A stretch of DNA of 9,027 nt from Draconibacterium sp. Lineage in GTDB: Bacteria > Bacteroidota > Bacteroidia > Bacteroidales > Prolixibacteraceae. Shown here in pieces: positions 1 to 5,993 of this stretch. The translations under genes were made by a program, and so were the position numbers. Location of the stretch: assembly GCA_015493625.1 (NCBI GenBank), contig WGCT01000035.1, positions 1-9,027 of the forward strand, read 5' to 3'. How positions within the stretch are numbered: position 1 is the stretch's first letter; every line of letters starts with the position of its first letter. The notes below the pieces were generated by a model that made no database searches, had not been told where the DNA came from, and saw nothing but the letters and a program-made list of their open reading frames with translations.

Positions 1-567
1 GGATACAGCCAGGCCAGTGTTTATAAAACAAAAATAATTGTAAGCAGTAATTTTGGAGATACCTGGACTGACAGCGGAATTACAATTAACGGCTTTTTTA
101 ACGACAAAGGATTTGGCGGAGCAGGAGAATCGGGATTTTTTAGAAACGGAGAAAAAATAACTCTCTATGCGCGAAATATGATTGAACAAATTGGCGCATG
201 CGATTTAACGTGGAACGGAAAAAACTACGAAAAAGGCAAAGAGTATAAACTAAATATTGCTACATGGAACGCACAATCGACAATAAAATATTGCGATTAT
301 TTAAAGGGGTGGATTGCCACATACATTCGATTAAATAAAACTGCTGCCAGTCCACGAAGCCAAATTGATGTTGCTTTTTCGACCGATGCTATTACCTGGA
401 AAAAAATATTTACCATTGCCGATATTGAAAAGGATGGCGGATTTATGGTAAACGAACCCAATATTTTTATTGAAAATCACACGGTTTATATTTCTTACTC
501 GGTATCGACAAAACCAGGAAACTATTTCGACTTAAGAATTACAAAACTTCCTTTTTCAGTTTTTTAA
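1..567 (+). CDS. C-terminal part of an Asp-box (sialidase-like beta-propeller) protein, 5' truncated
   Basis: Frame 1 is open from the first base to the TAA at 565-567, giving 188 residues, so the gene starts outside the window. The ATG at 178 is internal, because the upstream 59 codons read through without a stop in the same protein style. Residues 15-22 match the Asp-box pattern S-x-[DN]-x-G-x-T-W (ending GDTW). A second, one-residue-shorter version (STDAITW) lies near residue 125. Asp boxes mark the beta-hairpins of sialidase-like and other BNR propellers, often found in secreted glycosidases or glycan-binding proteins. The segment is rich in alternating beta-type residues and ends in a strand-like stretch. 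No catalytic residues can be assigned from this fragment, so the function stays unknown. It converges on the next gene with only 2 bp between stop codons. Confidence 0.75.
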   Translation, partial: GYSQASVYKTKIIVSSNFGDTWTDSGITINGFFNDKGFGGAGESGFFRNGEKITLYARNMIEQIGACDLTWNGKNYEKGKEYKLNIATWNAQSTIKYCDYLKGWIATYIRLNKTAASPRSQIDVAFSTDAITWKKIFTIADIEKDGGFMVNEPNIFIENHTVYISYSVSTKPGNYFDLRITKLPFSVF

Positions 568-569
568 TT

Positions 570-1052
570 TTACCGTTTCCAGGGAGTAACTGCTTTTGCT
601 CCAAACTCTTTCGCAGTAATTGTTTTAATATGCACCTTTATTACTCCAACACCTTTAATAGAAGGGGCTCCAAATTCAAATTCCCGAGTGCTGTATTGTG
701 CCATTAACAGTTTCATGCAGCGGTATTTTTCATCGAAATCGTCGATAATTTCAACCTCGCCTTCAACCACAACCGATTTCGATTTTACGCGATAACTGCA
801 ACCCACTTTTTCGTCTTGCCAAGCCAGTTCTTCGCCCAATGTCCAGTTAATGCTAACTTTTGGGTTAGCATTTATTGTCTCCCACATTTTCCCTTCGGGT
901 GCCGAATGAAGAATAACACAGTTGCCGTCTAAAGCAAAATTTAGAGGTAAAACATACGGCTGACCATTATTCGACATGGCCAGAAAACAAGTTTTACTTG
1001 CTCTAATAATCTCATTTATCTCTTCCCGGTTTTCAATAAAATATGTTCGCAT
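570..1052 (-). CDS. Pyridoxamine 5'-phosphate oxidase-like split-barrel flavoprotein (NimA-like family)
   Basis: This 160-residue protein resembles the Pyridox_ox_2/COG3467 group of FMN-binding split barrels, which includes the 5-nitroimidazole reductase-like Nim proteins. Typical family segments are visible: a helix (about residues 8-20), the strand LAMSNNGQPYVLPLNFA (about 24-40), ILHSAPEGKMWETI with His49 (47-60), then NPKVSINW and a VVVEGEVEIID strand (94-104). The frame is open up to 1103, but I choose the ATG at 1052. It begins MRTYFIENREE, a natural family N-terminus, whereas the ATG at 1103 would overlap dnaG by 47 bp and add a 17-residue tail. With this start it sits 4 bp after the dnaG stop and is probably co-transcribed with it. 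Substrate is unknown; a Nim-like flavin reductase or heme-utilization-type split barrel is possible. No Shine-Dalgarno is visible. Confidence 0.85.
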   Translation of the reverse strand: MRTYFIENREEINEIIRASKTCFLAMSNNGQPYVLPLNFALDGNCVILHSAPEGKMWETINANPKVSINWTLGEELAWQDEKVGCSYRVKSKSVVVEGEVEIIDDFDEKYRCMKLLMAQYSTREFEFGAPSIKGVGVIKVHIKTITAKEFGAKAVTPWKR

Positions 1053-1056
1053 AATT

Positions 1057-3006
1057 TTAGTTATAAGCCCTGCTACCCAGCTTTTCAGCCAGAATTTTCT
1101 CAACCTTTTTTAAATTTGTCAGCGTGCCCATTAATTCAAAAACAGTATCGAAATTGTTCTCGGCAGAGGCACTATTTATCTGCTTTTCAATATCAGTTTC
1201 CAGAATTTTAATCTTTCTGAATTTATATTCATTTACAATTTTAGGAATTAAAAGATCCAGAATATCTTTCTCCTGCTCGGTAAAAGCACCCGCTTTTGTC
1301 CACCGTTTGCTCTCAACATATTTTTCGGAAAGCAGGTTTGTTGCCAGTTGGTTTATCTCTCCGTCAGGATGATAAACAAAGTGTTTCCAAGAGTCGAAAT
1401 TTTCTGTATCAATATTTTCACTCACCTCGTAAAAAACTTTTTTAAAAAGCGGATTCTCCGAAACTAAATCATCAGCCTCCAGCTCCTGAATCATAAATTC
1501 GCCCACCGAAATAAATTGCGGGTTGCTTGCATTTTCCTCTTCTATTTCGAAAAGCGGAACGGTACAATACTTTAAAAGAAAACGAAGAAACTCGCGCTCT
1601 TCAATCAAAAGATCCGCCGGATTTATCTTTTTGGCCTGAGCTTTGGGTTTGGCTGCAATTTTTTTTGCTTTTTCGCGAAACTCTTTTTTTCTGAAATCGT
1701 CGGTTTGTTTTGCTTTTTGCTTTCTTACCTCGTTGTATAAAACCTCTTCGTTTACCCCCATTAACCGGCTGCACTCTTTAATATACACCGAACGCGTAAT
1801 TGAATCGGGAATAACAGAAACAGACCGTATTACGTCGGATATTAATCTTGCCTTTGCAATGGGGTCGTTCTCGGTATCTTTTAACAATAGGCGTGTTTTA
1901 AACTGAATAAAATCGGTTTCGTTCTTATTTATGTACTCGAGATATCCGGTTGCCCCCATCTTTTTAGCAAACGAGTCGGGGTCTTCGCCCTCGGGAAGCA
2001 AAAGAACTTTAACATTCATTCCCTCTTCTAAAACCAAATCTATTCCGCGCATCGATGCTTTTATTCCGGCCGCATCGCCATCGTAAATAATGGTAATATT
2101 GGGTGTAAATCGTTTTACCATTCGAATCTGGTCGGGAGTTAAAGCTGTTCCCGACGATGCCACAACATTCTCTATTCCTGCCTGATGCATCGATAATACG
2201 TCGGTATATCCCTCAACCAAATAACATTTATCGGTTTTCGAAATTTCGCGTTTTGCCTGAAAAATTCCATACAACACGCGCCCTTTATGATAAATATCCG
2301 ACTCGGGCGAGTTAAGATATTTGGCAATTTTTTTATCCTCTTTTAAAATACGGCCACCAAAGGCAATTACGCGCCCCGCCAAATTATGAATGGGAAACAT
2401 TACACGTCCTGCAAACCGGTCGCGCATCCAGTTATCGCGCTTAATTGTTAGTCCTGTTTTTTCGAGAAATTCAATTTTATATCCCTCTTTTTGAGCAACT
2501 TCTGTAAATGCCGTTTTACCGTCGGGAGCAAACCCGACTTCAAATTTTTTCAGAATATCGTCTCTAAAACTTCGCTCTCTAAAATAGCTCAGTCCAATGG
2601 TTCTCCCCTCGTTTTCCTCCCACAAGTAGCGCGTAAAAAATTTCTGCGCAAACGACGAAACAATCATCATACTTTCGCGGTCGTTTTTTTGCTGAATCTG
2701 TTCGTCGGTCTGTTCCTCTTCAACAATATCGATATGATATTTTTTAGCCAGCCATTTTAATGCTTCCGGATACGAAAGATTTTCGTGTTCCATAATAAAA
2801 TTTACGGCATTGCCTCCTTTCCCGCATCCGAAACATTTAAAAATTCCCTTTGCCGGAGAGACAGTAAACGAAGGTGTCTTTTCGTTATGAAAAGGACACA
2901 GCCCCAGCTGGTTAACACCTCTTTTACGCAATGTTACGAAGTCGGAAACTACATCGGTAATTTCGGCAGCATCTAAAATTCGTTCTATGGTAGCATGGTC
3001 AATCAT
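1057..3006 (-). CDS. dnaG: DNA primase
   Basis: This 649-residue protein is the replicative primase, which makes the RNA primers for lagging-strand synthesis at the fork together with the DnaB helicase. The N-terminal CHC2 zinc-binding domain has Cys37, His40, Cys58 and Cys61. The RNA polymerase domain shows the conserved MFPIHNLAGRVIAFGGR stretch (203-219) and KYLNSPES (229-236). The Toprim fold follows, with the catalytic Glu in EGYTD (Glu265), the DGD motif (Asp309, Asp311) and the EDPDS motif (341-345). After a Lys/Ala-rich linker (about 430-462) comes a divergent C-terminal region that would be the helicase-interacting domain. The start MIDHATIERILDAAEITDVV is the usual Bacteroidota DnaG N-terminus. 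Length is normal. The gene is divergent from the sirtuin gene across 96 bp and is followed 4 bp later by the split-barrel flavoprotein gene. Confidence 0.98.
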   Translation of the reverse strand: MIDHATIERILDAAEITDVVSDFVTLRKRGVNQLGLCPFHNEKTPSFTVSPAKGIFKCFGCGKGGNAVNFIMEHENLSYPEALKWLAKKYHIDIVEEEQTDEQIQQKNDRESMMIVSSFAQKFFTRYLWEENEGRTIGLSYFRERSFRDDILKKFEVGFAPDGKTAFTEVAQKEGYKIEFLEKTGLTIKRDNWMRDRFAGRVMFPIHNLAGRVIAFGGRILKEDKKIAKYLNSPESDIYHKGRVLYGIFQAKREISKTDKCYLVEGYTDVLSMHQAGIENVVASSGTALTPDQIRMVKRFTPNITIIYDGDAAGIKASMRGIDLVLEEGMNVKVLLLPEGEDPDSFAKKMGATGYLEYINKNETDFIQFKTRLLLKDTENDPIAKARLISDVIRSVSVIPDSITRSVYIKECSRLMGVNEEVLYNEVRKQKAKQTDDFRKKEFREKAKKIAAKPKAQAKKINPADLLIEEREFLRFLLKYCTVPLFEIEEENASNPQFISVGEFMIQELEADDLVSENPLFKKVFYEVSENIDTENFDSWKHFVYHPDGEINQLATNLLSEKYVESKRWTKAGAFTEQEKDILDLLIPKIVNEYKFRKIKILETDIEKQINSASAENNFDTVFELMGTLTNLKKVEKILAEKLGSRAYN

Positions 3007-3012
3007 TATTTA

Positions 3013-3020
3013 CAAAAGTA
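3013..3020 (-). promoter_or_regulatory. Candidate Bacteroidota -7 promoter element for dnaG
   Basis: On the minus strand this reads TACTTTTG, a perfect match to the Bacteroidota sigma-ABfr -7 consensus TAnnTTTG. It lies only 6 nt upstream of the dnaG ATG, so a transcript from it would have almost no leader. The matching -33 TTTG is not clear; a weak TTTTTTAG lies at 3043-3050. An 8-bp match in AT-rich DNA can be chance, so confidence is moderate at best. Confidence 0.35.
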
Positions 3021-3102
3021 GGAGAATTTGCTTTTGAAGCCACTAAAAAACATTTTTTTTGACTGTACCTTCAAACAAAAATTTTAATTGTACTTTTAAA
3101 GC

Positions 3103-3792
3103 ATGAAGAAGAAATTAGTTGTACTATCGGGTGCCGGAATTAGCCAGGAAAGTGGGTTAAAAACTTTCCGCGACATGGGCGGATTGTGGGAACAATACGA
3201 TGTTACCCAAGTTGCCAGCTCCGAAGCATGGGAAAAAAATCCTGAGTTGGTAAATCGTTTCTACAATGAACGGCGCAAGCAACTTTTTGAATCAATACCC
3301 AATGCCGGTCATTTTGGAATTACTGAACTGGAACAGTGGTTCGACACAACAATTATTACCCAAAATGTTGACGACCTGCACGAAATTGCAGGGAGTAAAA
3401 ATGTTTTACACCTGCATGGCGAACTGAGAAAAGTGAGAAGCACTGCCAACCCCAAACTTATTTACACCATGAAAGACTGGGAACTTAAATTAGGCGATAA
3501 ATGCGAACTGGGAAGTCAGCTCCGACCTCATATTGTATGGTTTGGCGAGGCTGTTCCGGCCATGCAAGAAGCAATTCCAATTGCTCAAGAGGCCGACATT
3601 TTTGTGGTAATAGGCACATCGTTAGCCGTTTATCCGGCAGCAGGATTAGTAAATTATACTTCGCCCGGAATTCCAATTTTTGTGGTCGACCCAAATGCGC
3701 CTGATGTTTACCGTAAAAATGTTACTTTCATTCAGAAAAAAGCCGGTGAAGGAGTTAAAGAATTAAAAACTGAATTAAAAAAACTAATTTAA
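3103..3792 (+). CDS. SIR2-family NAD-dependent protein deacylase (class III/CobB-like, lacking zinc cysteines)
   Basis: This 229-residue sirtuin would remove acyl groups from protein lysines using NAD+. Visible motifs are the NAD-binding GAGIS (10-14), TFRD (21-24), TQNVDDLH (86-93), the catalytic His105 in LHLHGEL, the FGEAVP loop (146-151) and GTSLAVYPAAGL near residue 190. A Tyr54-x-x-Arg57 pair (FYNER) matches the Y-x-x-R motif that binds acidic acyl groups in CobB/SIRT5-type enzymes, so desuccinylation or demalonylation is plausible. Between His105 and FGEAVP there is a single cysteine (Cys133) instead of the two CxxC pairs that hold structural zinc in most sirtuins; a related zinc-less form is, as I recall, common in Bacteroidota. 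The gene begins a tight plus-strand cluster, with its stop 1 bp before the next ATG. The start is supported by the GAGIS motif beginning at residue 10, as usual. Confidence 0.95.
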   Translation: MKKKLVVLSGAGISQESGLKTFRDMGGLWEQYDVTQVASSEAWEKNPELVNRFYNERRKQLFESIPNAGHFGITELEQWFDTTIITQNVDDLHEIAGSKNVLHLHGELRKVRSTANPKLIYTMKDWELKLGDKCELGSQLRPHIVWFGEAVPAMQEAIPIAQEADIFVVIGTSLAVYPAAGLVNYTSPGIPIFVVDPNAPDVYRKNVTFIQKKAGEGVKELKTELKKLI

Positions 3793-3793
3793 A

Positions 3794-4405
3794 ATGATTA
3801 AGAAAGTTCTTTTTGCAGCCCTTTTTATGGCACTTATAAATACACTTTCGGCACAACGTTTCGAAGGCGGAATTTTAGCAGGTTTTAATGCCACACAGGT
3901 TGAAGGCGATACATTTAAGGGCTACCACAAACCCGGAATTGTTGCCGGTGGTTTTGTCCAAATCGATGTAGCCCCGGCAGTTTTTCTGGCTATGGAAATT
4001 AAATACTCTCAAAAAGGGTCGCGCAATAAAACCAAACCCGATCAACCTCAGAAATACATTATGCGACTGGGCTACATCGATTTGCCGGTTTATATGGCTT
4101 TTAGAACCAACGACCGCGGAAGTATTATTGGTGGCTTATCGACCGGGTTTTTAATTCATTCGAAAGAATTTGACGAATACGGTGAATTTCAAAAAGAAGA
4201 CCAGAATGCTTTTAACACTATTGATTTACAACCGTTTATAGGATTTCAATTCGACCTTTTAGACAATCTAAAAGCCGATTTGCGTTTTGCTCTTTCCGTT
4301 CTTCCCATACGGGGTCAACCGGGCGAAGGAACCAACTATTACTGGCACAACAACCAGTTTAATAATGTTATTTCGTTAGCACTTTTTTACAATCTGAGTA
4401 AATAA
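3794..4405 (+). CDS. Secreted outer-membrane beta-barrel protein (PorT-like / OMP_b-brl_2 type)
   Basis: This 203-residue protein has a clear Sec signal peptide: positive MIKK, a hydrophobic core (about 5-15), and a likely cleavage after LSA at residue 20, leaving QRFEGGILAGFNATQVEGD. The mature part shows alternating polar/hydrophobic strands typical of the eight-stranded Bacteroidota outer-membrane barrels of the OMP_b-brl_2 (PF13568) type. These include GYHKPGIVAGGFVQIDV, the characteristic LAMEIKYSQKGS (about 65-77) and YIDLPVYMAFR (about 94-104). No specific ligand can be inferred. It lies 1 bp after the sirtuin stop and 3 bp before the ubiX-like start, so the three are probably one operon, although their functions do not obviously match. 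The protein family call is strong; the role is unknown. Confidence 0.88.
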   Translation: MIKKVLFAALFMALINTLSAQRFEGGILAGFNATQVEGDTFKGYHKPGIVAGGFVQIDVAPAVFLAMEIKYSQKGSRNKTKPDQPQKYIMRLGYIDLPVYMAFRTNDRGSIIGGLSTGFLIHSKEFDEYGEFQKEDQNAFNTIDLQPFIGFQFDLLDNLKADLRFALSVLPIRGQPGEGTNYYWHNNQFNNVISLALFYNLSK

Positions 4406-4408
4406 AAA

Positions 4409-4975
4409 ATGGAGGCAAAAAGAAAGATAGTTGTTGCAGTTACCGGAGCCAGTGGTTCAATTTATGCCAAAATTCTACTTCATAAACTACTCGAAATAAA
4501 AGAACAATTTGAAGAAATTGCCGTTATTTTTTCGGCCAATGCATATGAAATATGGACATTTGAACTGAATGAAAAATACATTCCCACCCCACCTTTTAAA
4601 CTATACGAAAAGAACAACTTTTATGCACCCTTTGCATCGGGTTCTTCAGATTTCGATACACTAATTGTTTGTCCTTGCTCGATGGGAACACTTGGCCGTA
4701 TTGCCCACGGAGTTTCCGACGACCTGATTACGCGTACTGCCGATGTAATGCTAAAAGAGAAACGAAAACTAATTCTCGTTCCCCGTGAAACACCATTCAA
4801 TTTAATTCATATAGAAAATATGAAAACACTAACACTTGCCGGCGCTGTTATTTGCCCGGCAAACCCTTCGTTTTACAGCAAACCCAAAACCATTGAAGAG
4901 CTTGTTGAAACGGTGGTTGAGCGAATATTAAATTTGGCAGGAATTACTATTAATTCGTTTCGGTGGGGGAGTTAA
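4409..4975 (+). CDS. ubiX: UbiX-family flavin prenyltransferase
   Basis: This 188-residue protein belongs to the UbiX/Pad1 flavoprotein family, which attaches a dimethylallyl group to FMN to make the prenylated-FMN cofactor used by UbiD-type decarboxylases. Visible features are the N-terminal FMN-binding VTGASGS (11-17), the SANA loop (42-45), CPCSMGTLGRIAHGVSDDLI (88-107), PRETP (125-129) and the C-terminal GAVICPANPSFYSKP segment (145-159). Length matches the family. It is the third gene of the sirtuin-barrel-ubiX cluster, starting 3 bp after the barrel stop. No ubiD is in the window, so the pathway served (possibly quinone biosynthesis or another aromatic decarboxylation) is inference. Its stop codon shares the TTAA at 4972-4975 with the converging comF-like gene. 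Confidence 0.95.
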   Translation: MEAKRKIVVAVTGASGSIYAKILLHKLLEIKEQFEEIAVIFSANAYEIWTFELNEKYIPTPPFKLYEKNNFYAPFASGSSDFDTLIVCPCSMGTLGRIAHGVSDDLITRTADVMLKEKRKLILVPRETPFNLIHIENMKTLTLAGAVICPANPSFYSKPKTIEELVETVVERILNLAGITINSFRWGS

Positions 4976-5673
4976 TAATCGGCAAAAGCAAGGGTTGCTA
5001 TGCTAATTTTTGTTGCGGTTAGTTTTAACAGTTCAACAGCACACGCCTCAAGTGTCGAGCCGGTAGTTACCACATCGTCAATCAATAAAATATGTTTTCC
5101 CAGAAATTGTTCTGTATTGTTAACAGCAAAAATACCATTAACATTTTTAAACCGTTCAAACCTATTCTTTTTAGTTTGTGTTGAAGTAAAAACCCGCCGA
5201 TATAAATTATTTCCCGACATTGGTTTTTGCAATGCTTCTGCAATTCCCAAAGCAATCCATTCGCTTTGATTAAACCCTCTTTTCTTTAACTTTCGCGGAT
5301 GTAGCGGAACCGGAACAACCACATCAACATCTTGAAATTCTACGGTTTCAGATAAAATTTGCCCAAAACGTTTCCCGGTTTCAAAACCCAGCTCTTTTAA
5401 CCCTCTATATTTAATGTTATGAATTAATTCGCGATAACGACTCCCTTTTTTATAGGCGAAAAATGAAACCGCATTCTCAATGTTAACACGCCCCCAAAAC
5501 AGTTGTGCAACTTTATTGTTGCGGTTTTTATGAAAATTTGTAACAGGCAAATCGTACCAGCAACTCATACACAAATATTTTTCTTGCGAAACCAAACGAC
5601 TTCCGCAGGTTAAACACAGTTTTGGAAAAAACAGGTCGATTAAATCTGAAAGATTACGGGTTATCATTTTCAT
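4972..5673 (-). CDS. comF: ComF-family amidophosphoribosyltransferase-like protein
   Basis: This 233-residue protein has the ComF/GntX layout. An N-terminal zinc ribbon carries Cys20, Cys23, Cys35 and Cys38. The conserved VPVPLHPRKLKKRGFNQS segment follows (120-137). The phosphoribosyltransferase PRPP-binding loop ILLIDDVVTTGST is at 195-207. In naturally competent bacteria ComF acts in the cytoplasm on incoming single-stranded DNA during transformation. In many other bacteria the family has no tested role, so competence is not proven here. The start at 5673 is chosen because it gives the full ribbon; a second ATG two codons later is possible. The gene points into the ubiX gene and overlaps it by 4 bp at the stop codons. 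On the far side a 320-bp non-coding region separates it from the divergent cytochrome gene. Confidence 0.93.
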   Translation of the reverse strand: MKMITRNLSDLIDLFFPKLCLTCGSRLVSQEKYLCMSCWYDLPVTNFHKNRNNKVAQLFWGRVNIENAVSFFAYKKGSRYRELIHNIKYRGLKELGFETGKRFGQILSETVEFQDVDVVVPVPLHPRKLKKRGFNQSEWIALGIAEALQKPMSGNNLYRRVFTSTQTKKNRFERFKNVNGIFAVNNTEQFLGKHILLIDDVVTTGSTLEACAVELLKLTATKISIATLAFADY

Positions 5674-5780
5674 TTATAAAAGATACAAAAAATTAGGTGT
5701 AAACTAAAAAAATAATGTTTTGACTAACCTTGACATTTGTTTTTGTAGTGACTTTAACAAACTGTGCCATAGAATTATTC

Positions 5781-5808
5781 TTTGCCGTTGGATTTATCCA
5801 ACGGTAAA
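5781..5808 (+). repeat. Perfect inverted repeat / hairpin in the comF-cytochrome intergenic region
   Basis: Arms CCGTTGGAT (5785-5793) and ATCCAACGG (5796-5804) are exact reverse complements with TT between them. As plus-strand RNA the stem extends by a G-U pair and three U-A pairs (5781-5784 with 5805-5808), giving about 13 pairs. On the minus strand the equivalent outer pair is a mismatch, so the plus-strand RNA folds better. Neither side has a T-run, so this is not a typical intrinsic terminator. A palindromic intergenic repeat or an mRNA 5'-leader structure is possible, though it lies upstream of the predicted promoter for the cytochrome gene. Confidence 0.7.
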
Positions 5809-5942
5809 TAAACAATCCCCGAAATAAATCCCGGAGCTACCAATATTCGCCCATTTTACTCATAAATCTGCGTATTTGTGATTTCGCTTCGCCGAATTCC
5901 CGAAAACCTATCTGGATTGAGTATAACAATTTAATAAATTGC

Positions 5943-5950
5943 TAAATTTG
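5943..5950 (+). promoter_or_regulatory. Candidate -7 promoter element for the cytochrome-oxidoreductase unit
   Basis: TAAATTTG matches the Bacteroidota TAnnTTTG element exactly and lies 43 bp before the ATG, a normal distance giving a short leader of roughly 35 nt. A TTG at 5917-5919 could be the -33 element, but its spacing (23 bp) is longer than usual. The call rests on motif match and position only. Confidence 0.45.
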
Positions 5951-5993
5951 CGCCAGAGATATACCAATATCAACTAAATTATAAAGAACTATT

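Larger units (their letters stand above)
5674..5993. other. 320-bp divergent intergenic region with hairpin and possible dispersed repeat block
   Basis: No convincing ORF or RNA gene is visible here. The first 80 bp next to comF are very AT-rich and would hold the comF promoter; TATCTTTT, close to the TAnnTTTG -7 consensus, lies on the minus strand 4 nt before the comF ATG (5678-5685). From about 5781 to 5920 base composition becomes richer in G and C. This part contains a strong hairpin and the GC-rich motifs CCCGGAGC and CTTCGCCGAATTCCCG, looking unlike the flanks and unlike a coding region. It may be a dispersed intergenic element. The last 75 bp return to AT-rich sequence and carry the likely promoter of the cytochrome gene. 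Confidence 0.5.

Noticed and set aside
178..567. A complete 129-residue gene starting at the ATG at 178
   Set aside because: The same frame is open back to base 1 and the upstream part contains a good Asp box, so the ATG is internal to a longer truncated gene.
1053..1103. Longer N-terminus for the split-barrel flavoprotein, starting at the ATG at 1103
   Set aside because: It would overlap the end of dnaG by 47 bp, and the extra 17 residues look like an out-of-frame reading of dnaG; the internal Met at 1052 gives a natural family start.
5781..5808. Intrinsic terminator between comF and the cytochrome gene
   Set aside because: The genes flanking it are divergent, so no transcript needs to end here, and there is no T-run on either side of the stem.
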